Part shown: piece by piece, positions 46,141 through 54,627 of the stretch
How the letters are laid out: every line of letters starts with the position of its first letter
How positions within the stretch are numbered: position 1 is the first letter of the stretch
Source: Bacteroidota bacterium
GTDB taxonomy: Bacteria; Bacteroidota; Bacteroidia; Bacteroidales; DTGW01
Reading direction: 5' to 3'
NCBI GenBank assembly: GCA_029572965.1
Contig: JAKPQD010000024.1
Location: forward strand, 1-64,000
DNA: 64,000 nt
The notes under the pieces: model-generated
The model's input: the letters and a program-made list of their open reading frames with translations, nothing else
Told to the model about the DNA's origin: nothing
The model's database searches: none
Program-made: the position numbers and the translations under genes

Positions 46141-48507
46141 ATGAAAAATATATTATACATTTCAGTTTTATTGTTTGGGTCAAACATCCTGATAGCCCAA
46201 AAATCAAATGGGGTGGTTCAGGGAACTGTTTATGATGCTTCGAATAACATGCCCATAGAGTTTGCTTCTGTGGCTATCTATGGCACCAACTTTGGCTCAA
46301 TCACAGACGACAAGGGAAACTTTACTTTTAACAATGTTCCTCCGGGATTTATAGAAATCAGGGTGACTGCCCTTGGTTTTGAACCTTATATTTCAGAACA
46401 GTTGCGTGTTACTAACGCTGGCAAAACTTTTGTGGAAGTGAAGATGGTTGAGGCTACCCAACAAATTGAAGAGGTTGTAGTCAAAGCTTCTCCGTTTAGA
46501 CGCGACAAAGAGAGTCCTGTGTCGCTTCGTAACATTGGACTGAAAGAGATTGAAAAAAGCCCGGGCGGCAATCGCGATATTTCAAGGGTTATACAGTCTT
46601 TCCCCGGGGTTGCTTCTACTCCCAATTACCGTAATGACGTAGTAGTGCGTGGAGGTGGTGCCAGTGAAAACCGCTTTTATCTTGATGGCATCGAGATACC
46701 CAATCTTAACCACTTTGCTACCCAAGGTTCGTCAGGTGGGGCTGTGGGCATCATCAATGCTGACCTTATCAGGGAAGTAAGCTTTTATTCCGGCGCTTTT
46801 CCTGCAGATAAAGGCAATGCACTAAGTTCTATATTAGACATCAAGCAAATAGAGGGCAATTCGGAAAAGGTGAAGGTAAAAAGCGGCATTGGGGCTTCTG
46901 ACTTTGCACTTACCCTTGATGGCCCTATCGGTGAAAATACAAATTTCATACTCTCAGCACGCAGAAGCTATTTACAGTTTCTATTCAGCGTACTTGAGCT
47001 CCCTTTTTTACCTATTTACAATGATTATCAAATAAAGGTAAAAACCCGTCTTGACAACAAAAACGAGCTGACATTTATGAGTATTGGCGCTTATGATGTT
47101 AGCGACCTTAATCTTGAGGCCAACAAAACTGAGAAACAAAAGTATATTTTGAGCTATTTACCTGCTTATTCGCAATGGAATTACACTATTGGTGCTACTT
47201 ATAAGCATTTTCACGAGCACAGTTATGATACCTGGGTGGTTAGCCGTAGTATGCTCAACAATAACCAGATAAAATATGCAAATAACATCGAATTGCCTGA
47301 AAATAAGCTTTTGGACTATAATTCGTTTGAGACTGAGAACAAATTTCGCTATGAATACAACAGAGCCAACCTTTTGGGTTTGAAAGTCATTGCAGGGGCC
47401 GGTTTTGAATATGCCCGATACTATAACAGCACATACCGAAAACTTTTTGGAGGTGAAGATTTGTACAAATCAGATTTCGACTTATTCAAATGGAACTTTT
47501 TCGGGCAGGCCAGCAAAGAGCTGCTTGACAAAAAACTTACTATTTCTTTTGGCTTGAGGTCTGATGCCAATAATTATACCAGTCAAATGAAGAACTTTGT
47601 AAACCAGTTTTCGCCAAGGCTTAGTGTGTCTTATGCTTTGACACAGTCATTAACACTAAATTCAAGCGTAGGAAGATATTATCAATTGCCTTCATACACA
47701 ACACTTGGATACAGAGACACTTTGGGTGTACTTATCAATAAATTCAACAACCTCAAATACATGCAGGCCGACCACATTGTTGCAGGCTTTGATATATTGC
47801 CAACCAGCAATTCAAAATTCTCTATTGAAGGTTTTTACAAAAATTATAGCAACTATCCTTTTTCTATCCGTGATGGTATTGCCCTTGCCGGAAAAACGGT
47901 TGATTATGGCACGTATGGCGATGAACCCGTTACTTCGACGGGGGTAGGCAGGGCATACGGGGCAGAATTGTTATATCAAAACCGCGACTTGATGGGAGCT
48001 AATGTTATGTTGTCATATACTTTGGTGCGTAGCGAATTTAAAACAGCCTACGGAGGATACAGCCCTTCGGCATGGGACAATAAGCACCTGCTGAATATTT
48101 TGGTGGCTTACGAATTCCGAAACAACTGGACTGTAGGTTCCAAATTCAGGCTTGTTGGTGGAGCCCCTTATACTCCGGTAGATATACAACGTTCGTCACT
48201 TGTAGAAGCATGGGATGTTAACAATCAGGCCTACCTCGATTATAGCAGGTTTAATTCATTGAGGTTGAAAGCATTTCATCAGATGGACATCCGTGTGGAC
48301 AAAGAGTTTTTCTTCAACCGTTGGTCGTTAACAGCATATATGGATATTCAGAATGTTTACAACTTTAAGTCAGATTCGCCTCCAACTTATTTGGTTGACC
48401 GAAGTGTGCCTATCATACCAAATCCCGACAGATATACTTTAAAAACTCTTGAAAATGATGGTGGAGGCACAATACTTCCTACTGTTGGCGTGATTATTGA
48501 GTTTTAA
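46141..48507 (+). CDS. TonB-dependent receptor with carboxypeptidase-regulatory-like domain
   Basis: A 788-residue outer-membrane protein. Signal peptide 1-20; a carboxypeptidase D regulatory-like domain at about 25-105 (VVQGTVYDASNNMPIEFASV); a TonB plug at about 115-235 (IQSFPGVASTPNYRNDVVVRGG, ENRFYLDGIEIPNLNHFAT); then a 22-strand type barrel to the final FILPTVG-like strand. It lacks the conserved SusD partner gene nearby, so a role in polysaccharide uptake is unlikely; siderophore, peptide or other uptake is possible but unproven. It has its own promoter and a leader hairpin. Confidence 0.92.
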   Translation: MKNILYISVLLFGSNILIAQKSNGVVQGTVYDASNNMPIEFASVAIYGTNFGSITDDKGNFTFNNVPPGFIEIRVTALGFEPYISEQLRVTNAGKTFVEVKMVEATQQIEEVVVKASPFRRDKESPVSLRNIGLKEIEKSPGGNRDISRVIQSFPGVASTPNYRNDVVVRGGGASENRFYLDGIEIPNLNHFATQGSSGGAVGIINADLIREVSFYSGAFPADKGNALSSILDIKQIEGNSEKVKVKSGIGASDFALTLDGPIGENTNFILSARRSYLQFLFSVLELPFLPIYNDYQIKVKTRLDNKNELTFMSIGAYDVSDLNLEANKTEKQKYILSYLPAYSQWNYTIGATYKHFHEHSYDTWVVSRSMLNNNQIKYANNIELPENKLLDYNSFETENKFRYEYNRANLLGLKVIAGAGFEYARYYNSTYRKLFGGEDLYKSDFDLFKWNFFGQASKELLDKKLTISFGLRSDANNYTSQMKNFVNQFSPRLSVSYALTQSLTLNSSVGRYYQLPSYTTLGYRDTLGVLINKFNNLKYMQADHIVAGFDILPTSNSKFSIEGFYKNYSNYPFSIRDGIALAGKTVDYGTYGDEPVTSTGVGRAYGAELLYQNRDLMGANVMLSYTLVRSEFKTAYGGYSPSAWDNKHLLNILVAYEFRNNWTVGSKFRLVGGAPYTPVDIQRSSLVEAWDVNNQAYLDYSRFNSLRLKAFHQMDIRVDKEFFFNRWSLTAYMDIQNVYNFKSDSPPTYLVDRSVPIIPNPDRYTLKTLENDGGGTILPTVGVIIEF

Positions 48508-48601
48508 AAAACAAGAAGGTAAAGGGGTATAAAAGAAGTCGGGAAATTGAGGCGCATAAAACGACAAAATTAACATGAAACGAGCATGGTTCGTTAAAAC
48601 A

Positions 48602-48700
48602 TAAACAAGGATGAGTCCCGAATAGTCGGGACGAGCTTTCTTACGAAGAGCTTTTTGGGGTTCGTCCGACTTTATTAAAAAAACTATTTACGGATGAAAC
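48602..48700 (+). repeat. Hairpin repeat, copy A
   Basis: A stretch built around TCCCGAATAGTCGGGA (48616-48631; arms TCCCGA/TCGGGA, loop ATAG). The next 70 bases are shared, in diverged form, with copy B at 49626-49709. The flanking TAAACAAGGATGA is also shared. Copy A lies in the gap between the converging TonB receptor and carbonic-anhydrase genes (48508-48746), which holds no gene; it may serve as a terminator. Confidence 0.65.
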
Positions 48701-48746
48701 TAAATTTTGACATGTTTGAACAACATTTTATGGTAATATAAAAGTT

Positions 48747-49271
48747 TCATTCTTTACCTTCTTTGTACCAGCTGGCGTACATCAGGTAATTATTGGCTAT
48801 ACGTTGTATCATCTCGGCAGATTGCTTTGGGTCAACCTTTTTGACAAACTTTGCAGGAACTCCGGCATAAATACTATCTGGTTCAATAATTGTACTATCC
48901 AATACCACTGAGCCGGCTGCAATAATTGAGTTCTCGCCAACAACGGCATGGTCCATAACAATAGCTCCCATACCAATTAAAACATTGTTGCACAACTTTG
49001 CCCCATGAATTACTACATTGTGGCCAATAGATACATTATTGCCTATTTCTATGGTTGATTTTTCATAAAGGCAATGTAATACACTTCCATCCTGAATATT
49101 TACCTTATTGCCAATTTTAATACCATTTACGTCTCCTCTGATGACAGTGTTGAACCAAATACTACAATCGTCCCCAATTTCAACTTCTCCAATTATAGTA
49201 GCATTATCAGCCAAATAAACATTATTCCCAATTTTTGGGGTAAACCCTCTTACCGATTTGATTAAAGCCAT
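48747..49271 (-). CDS. Gamma-carbonic-anhydrase-family hexapeptide protein
   Basis: About 174 residues folding as a left-handed beta helix of hexapeptide repeats (IGEVEIGDDCSIWFNTVIRG and following). The three histidines that hold zinc in gamma-carbonic anhydrases are present (SVLHC, SIGHN, VIHGA). These proteins (YrdA/PaaY type) may hydrate CO2 or act on acyl groups. The frame can open at 49292, but a -7 box occupies that codon, so ATG at 49271 (MALIKSVRGF) is chosen. Confidence 0.88.
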   Translation of the reverse strand: MALIKSVRGFTPKIGNNVYLADNATIIGEVEIGDDCSIWFNTVIRGDVNGIKIGNKVNIQDGSVLHCLYEKSTIEIGNNVSIGHNVVIHGAKLCNNVLIGMGAIVMDHAVVGENSIIAAGSVVLDSTIIEPDSIYAGVPAKFVKKVDPKQSAEMIQRIANNYLMYASWYKEGKE

Positions 49272-49289
49272 ATTTTCATTTTTGCAGTG

Positions 49290-49297
49290 CAAAGTTA
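49290..49297 (-). promoter_or_regulatory. -7 element of the gamma-carbonic anhydrase gene
   Basis: TAacTTTG reads from 49297 to 49290 on the minus strand, about 19 bases before the chosen ATG. Because it covers the alternative start at 49292, it argues for the shorter protein. No -33 TTTG was found. Confidence 0.5.
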
Positions 49298-49903
49298 CTT
49301 AATAAAAACTCTTGTAGCTTTTTTGTATTAGACATTTTATACACTTAACCCATTTTAAACATTAAGCAACACAAAATCAATTAAAATTCTATATTTCAAT
49401 GATTTGCTTTATAAAGTTACCCTAATATAAATTTGAGATAAACAGGTCATATTCTGATTTGATACATGGCTGTAAATACAATTAAATAAAAAGTTTTAAC
49501 AATTACATAAAAAAGAGATAAAACAAATTTAACGGACAAAATTTTGGCACAAAGTATTTTTGAACCAAAAAAAAGAAACAACCATGAATGGTTAAACACC
49601 ACCAAGCTTGCAAGCTTAATGGAGCTAAACAAGGATGAATCCCGAATAGTCGGGACGAGTTGTCCTTCGGGGGTCATCCAACATTATAAAAATTATTTAC
49701 AGATAAAACAAACTTGTTTTATCCCTAAAAGATTAAGAAATTATAATATAACAATATATTTTAAACTATATCAAAACTATTATAGTTGGCTTATAGATTC
49801 TTGTATGACTATATGGGGTTTAAAATACAAATACGAAAAAAGCAAAATTTATTTTTAAAGCTTCAGAAAAAAAACAAACTCATTTCTAATAAAAAATTAT
49901 ACC
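49298..49903 (+). other. Gene-free region with structured leader upstream of the Fib_succ_major gene
   Basis: About 600 bp with no credible gene. TAttTTTG at 49555-49562 is a possible -7 box, which would give a leader of some 330 nt. In that leader three hairpins follow each other: AACCATGAATGGTT (49580-49593), AAGCTTGCAAGCTT (49604-49617) and TCCCGAATAGTCGGGA (49640-49655). The frame from 49544 to 49858 is open but crosses all these repeats and has no family match; I do not treat it as a gene. Confidence 0.45.
49626..49709 (+). repeat. Hairpin repeat, copy B
   Basis: The diverged partner of copy A: the same TAAACAAGGATGA lead, the same TCCCGAATAGTCGGGA hairpin (49640-49655), and a tail aligning with copy A (GGTCATCC/GGTTCGTCC, then TATTAAAA.../TATAAAA..., then ATTTACAGATAAAAC/ATTTACGGATGAAAC). 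It lies in the leader region of the Fib_succ_major gene. Confidence 0.65.
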
Positions 49904-50422
49904 ATGATGAACTTATTACGTATTTCCATTGCTGTTTTATGTGCTGTTAATTTTCTAATAGGGACAAGCGCTCAAGTTAAATCGGTTAAAATTGGCAACC
50001 AGGTATGGATGGCCAAGAATCTGGATTTAGAAATAGCCGGAAGTTTTCCTTATGCAAATGCCCAAAGCACAGCTATGTATGGCAGGTTATACACTTATCA
50101 GGCAGCAATGAAAGCATGCCCGGCAGGTTGGCGTTTACCTACCGAAAGCGATTGGGACGAACTTATATCACAGTTGGGAGGCGAAGATGTAGCTGCCGGA
50201 AAGCTAAAGGCTGATGGGGCCTCCGGATTTAATGCTTTATATGGCGGTTATGCCAATGGTTCGTCATACATGTTTGTTGGGACCTTCGGCGGTTTTTGGT
50301 CAGCAACCTCATCTGATACAGAACACGCGTGGTATTACTTTTTTACCAATAAAAGTAACATGTTGACCAAAAGTTTTTTTAATAAAAACTATGCCTTTTC
50401 GGTTCGATGTATAAAAAAGTAA
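49904..50422 (+). CDS. Secreted Fib_succ_major (FISUMP) domain protein
   Basis: A 172-residue protein with a signal peptide (MNLLRISIAVLCAVNFLIG, cleavage near TSAQ). The rest is a single Fibrobacter-succinogenes-major-paralogue domain: VKIGNQVWMAKNLDLE, CPAGWRLPTESDWDELISQLGG, GFNALYGGYANGS and GGFWSATSSDTEHAWYY with a final FSVRCIK. These C-type-lectin-like domains are numerous in Bacteroidota and Fibrobacter surface proteins, and their ligands are unknown. The start may be either of two adjacent ATGs (49904 or 49907). A chemoreceptor gene begins 33 bp after its stop. Confidence 0.88.
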   Translation: MMNLLRISIAVLCAVNFLIGTSAQVKSVKIGNQVWMAKNLDLEIAGSFPYANAQSTAMYGRLYTYQAAMKACPAGWRLPTESDWDELISQLGGEDVAAGKLKADGASGFNALYGGYANGSSYMFVGTFGGFWSATSSDTEHAWYYFFTNKSNMLTKSFFNKNYAFSVRCIKK

Positions 50423-50455
50423 TTGGCCATTTTTCAAACAAAACCATCATCATTA

Positions 50456-51994
50456 ATGAATTTGACCGTATCAAAAAAAATAAAGCTCGGGTTTAGCATA
50501 ATCCTGCTTTTAATACTTATCAACCTTACTTTTACCGTTTTCATTTCGTATCGCAATGAGATATTGAAACGCGAAACTACAAGAGTGCTTGAGCCAATTT
50601 CAGCTGCCCTCAATGAGCTTTACAGCCTTGTAGAAGGCTCAGAAATATTGACAAAAAGCTGGGTTTATATTGAAAAATTTGACAATACGCCCAACAAAGG
50701 GAAACTCCGAAAGATTCACCAGCAGACATTTTTCAGTACAGACAGCACAATCAAAGCGCTTTTATATAAATGGGACAGCCCAAAAGCAAATTATGTAAAA
50801 GAAAACTATGAAAAAATATCGCAAGAAATAAAAGATACGCTGTTCAGGACTCAAAACATGATAATGACAAGGCTTTCTAAAATGGCAGACTACGAAGACC
50901 CTATTGCTATGATGTCTGTATCTCCTTTGGTTGACCAAAATGGTCTGCTTTCAGTGCAAAGTAGAAAAGCTCTTGATGATATTGCCATGGTGCAAACAAT
51001 AATAAACGCCAAGTTGAAGGCAATGCAGAAAGAGACTAACGATGTTTACTCAGCATTTCAGGTTTATACCATTATTTCGGGATTGATAGTAATAATAATA
51101 TCAGTATTTGTATCGTTTTGGATAGTCAAATCAGTTGTCAATCCATTGAAAGAAGCAGTTACATTTGCCAAACATATTGAAAATGGAGAGCTCAATACAA
51201 GTATAAAAATTAAAAGCCATGATGAAATTGGCGAATTATCAATTGCCCTTCAAAACATGCAGCAAACGCTAATACATGTGATTGGCCTTATTCGCGATGG
51301 TTCAGAACAACTCACCCAGGCAAGCGCTACCCTTAACGACAAGGTGTGTACCATGTCTGACAACGCACAAAACCAAGCCGCATCAGCAGAAGAAATTTCG
51401 GCCAGTATTGAAGAAATATCAACAAATGTAGAAAGCAACATGCTACACCTTGAAAAAGTGAAAGACATCGCCTTGCATGCCACCAGTGAAGTGAAAGCAG
51501 TTAATACCCTTTCGAAAATATCAGCCGAATCAATATCTAAGATAGACAACTATACATCGATGATAAGTGATTTGGCCTTTCAAACTAACATATTATCGCT
51601 CAATGCTGCCGTAGAAGCTGCAAGGGCGCAAGAACACGGAAAAGGCTTTTCGGTAGTGGCTAACGAAGTACGCAAACTTGCCGAGAGAAGTAAAATAACT
51701 GCCAACGAAATTAACGACCTCACCAAAGCCGGACTAAATCAAACAACCAACGCAAGCAATAAGCTGCAGGAAATTATGCCTGAGATTGAAAAAACGGCTC
51801 AACTGATAGAAGAAATAACCTATAGCAGTGCCGAACAAACCACCAACATCAACCAAATCACTAACGCAGTACTGGTTTTGAACAAGAAAATACAAGAAAA
51901 TGCCTCTTCGGCCGAGTTTATAGCCAGTCATACTAATAAGTTAGAAACCCTGGCCACAGAACTGAAAGAGATAGTGGCATATTTTAAGATTTAA
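50456..51994 (+). CDS. Methyl-accepting chemotaxis protein
   Basis: A 512-residue chemoreceptor. Membrane helix 1 (about 11-31), a helical periplasmic sensor of the four-helix-bundle type (about 32-200), membrane helix 2 (about 202-222), HAMP domain (about 223-275) and a methyl-accepting signalling domain (about 285-512). The hairpin tip, which binds CheA/CheW, is well preserved: [20 protein letters not shown] and [19 protein letters not shown]. The signalling part is shorter than that of Tsr. No che genes are near. ATG at 50456 is preferred to the TTG at 50423. It probably shares a transcript with the Fib_succ_major gene. Confidence 0.93.
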   Translation: MNLTVSKKIKLGFSIILLLILINLTFTVFISYRNEILKRETTRVLEPISAALNELYSLVEGSEILTKSWVYIEKFDNTPNKGKLRKIHQQTFFSTDSTIKALLYKWDSPKANYVKENYEKISQEIKDTLFRTQNMIMTRLSKMADYEDPIAMMSVSPLVDQNGLLSVQSRKALDDIAMVQTIINAKLKAMQKETNDVYSAFQVYTIISGLIVIIISVFVSFWIVKSVVNPLKEAVTFAKHIENGELNTSIKIKSHDEIGELSIALQNMQQTLIHVIGLIRDGSEQLTQASATLNDKVCTMSDNAQNQAASAEEISASIEEISTNVESNMLHLEKVKDIALHATSEVKAVNTLSKISAESISKIDNYTSMISDLAFQTNILSLNAAVEAARAQEHGKGFSVVANEVRKLAERSKITANEINDLTKAGLNQTTNASNKLQEIMPEIEKTAQLIEEITYSSAEQTTNINQITNAVLVLNKKIQENASSAEFIASHTNKLETLATELKEIVAYFKI

Positions 51995-52035
51995 TAAACA
52001 TTTCTTAGTCTTCATAAGTTTTTACCATTCGTTTT

Positions 52036-52070
52036 ACCTCCAATGATTTCAGCATTGGAGGTTATTTTAT
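52036..52070 (+). terminator. Terminator after the chemoreceptor gene
   Basis: ACCTCCAATG (52036-52045) pairs perfectly with CATTGGAGGT (52053-52062) around a 7-nt loop; a T-rich stretch follows. Confidence 0.85.
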
Positions 52071-52231
52071 GATCATGAGAAGAAAACGACAACAGTTTAT
52101 TAGTTGAACTACAAATTAGATTGGTTAAGCCCAAATTAAGCATTAGAAAATGTTTAATTTATAATTCTGGGATGGGTGAAATCCCTCGCCTTTAGGCGAA
52201 GCATTTTTTATTACTTTAGCAAAAAAGAAAA

Positions 52232-52663
52232 ATGCAAACGTATAAAAGCGGTTCTCATACTCGATATGATATAAAATACCATATAGTATGGATCACCAAA
52301 TATAGAAAGCCTGTTCTAACAGGTGTTGTAGCCGAAAGGATTAGGGAATTGATAAGGCAAATATGTCAGGAAAATGAAGTAACCATAATCAAAGGTCATG
52401 TTTCAAAAGATCATATCCACCTAATGTTATCAAGTAATCCCAACCTATCTATCAGTAAGTTAGTTCAAAAGCTCAAAGGAGTATCATCATACAAGATGTT
52501 ACGAGAATTTGAACCGTTGAAAAAAATGTTCTGGGGACAGCACCTATGGGCTCGGGGCTATTTTGTTGCAACAACAGGAACAGTAACAGATGAAATAATA
52601 AAAGAATACATAGAAAACCAAGATATTGAAAATCCTGATGATGATTTCAAAATAGCGACATAA
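52232..52663 (+). CDS. tnpA: IS200-type HUH/Y1 transposase TnpA
   Basis: A 143-residue single-strand DNA transposase of normal length. The HUH metal motif is HIH at residues 61-63 (KDHIHLML) and the nucleophilic tyrosine is Tyr126 (IKEYIENQ). The N-terminal TRYDIKYHIVWITKYRK and the WGQHLWARGYFVATTG block are conserved in the family. Reading frame intact, so the element may still be active. It should move by peel-and-paste of single strands and leave no target duplication. Confidence 0.96.
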   Translation: MQTYKSGSHTRYDIKYHIVWITKYRKPVLTGVVAERIRELIRQICQENEVTIIKGHVSKDHIHLMLSSNPNLSISKLVQKLKGVSSYKMLREFEPLKKMFWGQHLWARGYFVATTGTVTDEIIKEYIENQDIENPDDDFKIAT

Positions 52664-52686
52664 CAGGCGGTTCAAAGAACTTTAGT

Positions 52687-52739
52687 AGACTTACAGTCTT
52701 TCTTAAGATGGCTTTTAGCCTTAATAGGACTTACAGTCC
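52687..52739 (+). repeat. Train of three mini-hairpins in the IS200 right end
   Basis: Between the tnpA stop and the right-end hairpin lie AGACT-TAC-AGTCT (52687-52699), GGCT-TTT-AGCC (52710-52720, framed by TTAA on both sides) and GGACT-TAC-AGTCC (52727-52739). All have 3-nt loops. With the 2-nt-loop stems at both ends they form a series of very small stems in the element's non-coding part. Confidence 0.8.
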
Positions 52740-52779
52740 GTTAGAACAACCCACCGCCTTCAGGCGTGTGGTACATGAG

Positions 52780-52877
52780 TATATTTTTCAGAAATGATTT
52801 GTTTCCCATTCCATCTGCCTTTGTTTAATATATTTTTCAGAAATGATTTGTTTCCCATTCCATCTGCCTTTGTTTAA
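52780..52877. repeat. Perfect 49-bp tandem duplication
   Basis: 52780-52828 and 52829-52877 are identical, head to tail. The first copy begins about 9 bases outside the right-end hairpin of the IS200-type element; the second lies within the serine hydrolase gene. 49 is not divisible by three, so the repeat shifts the frame. Confidence 0.95.
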
Positions 52878-53702
52878 AACTAATTGTCCTATTCGGGCAA
52901 AGTCGCGGGCTATGGCATTAAAGCAACAGTAGGCTTTTTCGTTGCCATTAGCATTGTCAAGGCTCCAGAGAGCATCTTTTGAAGCTCCAAGAGGTCGCCA
53001 TATTTTTTCAGAGGCATATTCCGAAACGCTTTTGCCGGTGGCCTTTTCAAGAATAAAAGCCAGGAGTTGTGTGTTGGCGCTCAAATAACGAAATTTTTTA
53101 CCCGGCTGTTCGGTTATTTTTCTTTCTAATATCAGCTTTTTCAGGTCATTCCCATAGTATGCCTTTGTAGTAGGCGAAAAAGGGCTGGTGTAGCGCTCGT
53201 CCCAATCGAGGCCACTGCTCATGGTTAGTAAGTGGCGTATTGATAAAGCTTTGCCCATGCTATCGTTGAAAGTAGGCAGGTAATGCCAAACTGGTTCGTC
53301 AAGGCTTTTGATGAGGCTGTCGTCCAGGGCGCAACCAACTAAAAGCCCAATGATGCTTTTGGCTACCGAAAAGGAGTTTGAAATACAAGTGTCGTTGAAA
53401 TTGCCAAAATATTGTTCATGTACAATTTTACCATGTTGAACAACCAGAAAAGCATGGGTTTGTAAGCGAAACATGATATCCTGGTAGTTTTTAGGGACAT
53501 CTTTACAATTGTAGCCTGTAGCTTTCTCCCATTCCTGCGTTTGGTCTTTGGAAACATTCCTGTTTTTAAAGAATTTGTAATCATCTGTATTGACATTGCC
53601 ATGTAATAAGGCTTGCCGCAGATATGAATTGGACGGGATGCAGAGAAAAATAGCAAGTGCAGCTACCAAAATAGCAATTGCGGTGATGATTTTTTTTATC
53701 AT
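52788..53702 (-). pseudogene. Serine hydrolase (beta-lactamase / 6-aminohexanoate-hydrolase family), C-terminally truncated
   Basis: 304 codons remain. Signal/anchor segment 5-24; catalytic SxxK motif SVAK at 112-115; the second motif region RYLSANTQ at 205-212. The frame is normal up to ISEKYI (287-292); the last 12 residues (KQRQMEWETNHF) are the same DNA as residues 277-292 read in another frame, because of the 49-bp duplication. The family's C-terminal ~80-100 residues, with the third active-site motif (HxG/KTG type), are absent, and no remnant exists on the other side of the insertion sequence. It is probably not functional. Confidence 0.82.
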
Positions 53703-53714
53703 ATTGATTGAATT

Positions 53715-54065
53715 TTACAGTTTTTTATAAAAAGCGCTTTTACGGGGCAAACTCGCGCAAACCAAGTCGTATGAGTCTTTTATCCACTGCTCTGTTAGCT
53801 TTCTGTTCGGAGCTTCTTCAAGCATTACCGTATTCCAATGGGTTTTGTTCATGTGGTAGCCCGGAAGTACCCATGAATATTGTTCGCGGAGAGAAATGGC
53901 TTTGTCAGGGTCGCATTTGACGTTCATGCTGAAAGGCGGCTCTAAGCTAAGCAGCAAAAACATTTTGTTGTCCACTTTAAACACTAACGTATCTTCATCA
54001 AAAGGGAAACATTCGCTTACTCCGGGAAGTGAATTGCAGTAATTGCGTACAGTTTCTATATCCAT
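53715..54065 (-). CDS. MmcQ/YjbR-family protein
   Basis: A 116-residue protein of the CyaY-like MmcQ/YjbR family. Landmarks are the opening IETVRNYCNSLPGVSECFPFDE, the strand-rich LVFKVDNKMFLLL and the C-terminal HWNTVMLEE followed by DSYDLVCASLP. The family is often called DNA-binding, but its biological role is unknown. It lies 20 bp after yraN and 12 bp before the truncated hydrolase gene, so the three were probably one operon. Confidence 0.9.
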   Translation of the reverse strand: MDIETVRNYCNSLPGVSECFPFDEDTLVFKVDNKMFLLLSLEPPFSMNVKCDPDKAISLREQYSWVLPGYHMNKTHWNTVMLEEAPNRKLTEQWIKDSYDLVCASLPRKSAFYKKL

Positions 54066-54085
54066 ATTTTATAATCGAATTTTTG

Positions 54086-54448
54086 CTAAGCTCTTGGATA
54101 AAATGCATTTTCGATATGTTCAACAGCAAAAGCATTGCCTTTGTAAATAATGGAAATAATATCAAATTGTGCTTCGTAGTTCAGGTTGTTTTTTGTTATG
54201 TATAAGTCTGCCGCCTGAATAATAAGCTTTTGTTTTCGGCGTGAAACAGCTTCTGCTGGCGATACAATAAAATCTTCGGCCCTGGTTTTTACTTCCACAA
54301 AAACGAGTGTTTGGTCTTTCATAGCCACAATGTCAAGTTCGCGGTGCATCAATTGCCAGTTTCTCGAAAGTATCTTATATCCTTTATTGGCAAGGTATTG
54401 TGCTGCTATTTCTTCGCCTTTGTCTCCAATGGTTTTAGCGTTGGTCAT
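54086..54448 (-). CDS. yraN: YraN/UPF0102-family nuclease-like protein
   Basis: A 120-residue protein with the full YraN pattern: GDKGEEIAAQYLANKGYKIL, RELDIVAMKDQTLVFVEVKTR and the following RKQKLIIQAADLYI. The E...D...ExK residues are those of a restriction-endonuclease-like fold, and some members cut branched DNA. A TAtcTTTG -7 box (minus strand, 54475 to 54468) sits about 20 bases before the ATG. It heads the yraN-mmcQ-hydrolase group. Confidence 0.95.
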   Translation of the reverse strand: MTNAKTIGDKGEEIAAQYLANKGYKILSRNWQLMHRELDIVAMKDQTLVFVEVKTRAEDFIVSPAEAVSRRKQKLIIQAADLYITKNNLNYEAQFDIISIIYKGNAFAVEHIENAFYPRA

Positions 54449-54627
54449 GGTTTAGGATGTGTTTGTCCAAAGATAAAAATTCTGTCAGGAATTTTGGTTT
54501 GTTCGTCAATACTTAATATAAGTTTATAAAATAAAAAAAACTTGTATAAAAATCCATCGTAACATTGCATAAAAAAGGAATAGTCTTATAAGTGTATTTT
54601 TGGGTTTTAATTTTAAAGAAGGAAAAC

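Larger units (their letters stand above)
52169..52771 (+). mobile_element. IS200/IS605-family insertion sequence (single tnpA)
   Basis: One transposase gene lies between subterminal hairpins: left TCGCCTTTAGGCGA (52186-52199), preceded by GGGAT/ATCCC (52169-52185); right a CGCCT/AGGCG stem with CCAC/GTGG extension and a bulged T (52751-52771). A bulged T in the stem is typical of TnpA-recognised hairpins. Exact cleavage points are not determined; they lie a few to about 20 bases outside the hairpins. There is no tnpB. The left side is next to the chemoreceptor's terminator; the right side abuts a 49-bp tandem duplication and a truncated hydrolase gene. Confidence 0.88.

Noticed and set aside
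49544-49858. A 104-codon frame between carbonic anhydrase and FISUMP
   Set aside because: It begins with TTG, runs through three palindromes and repeat copy B, and matches no family; the repeat explains it.
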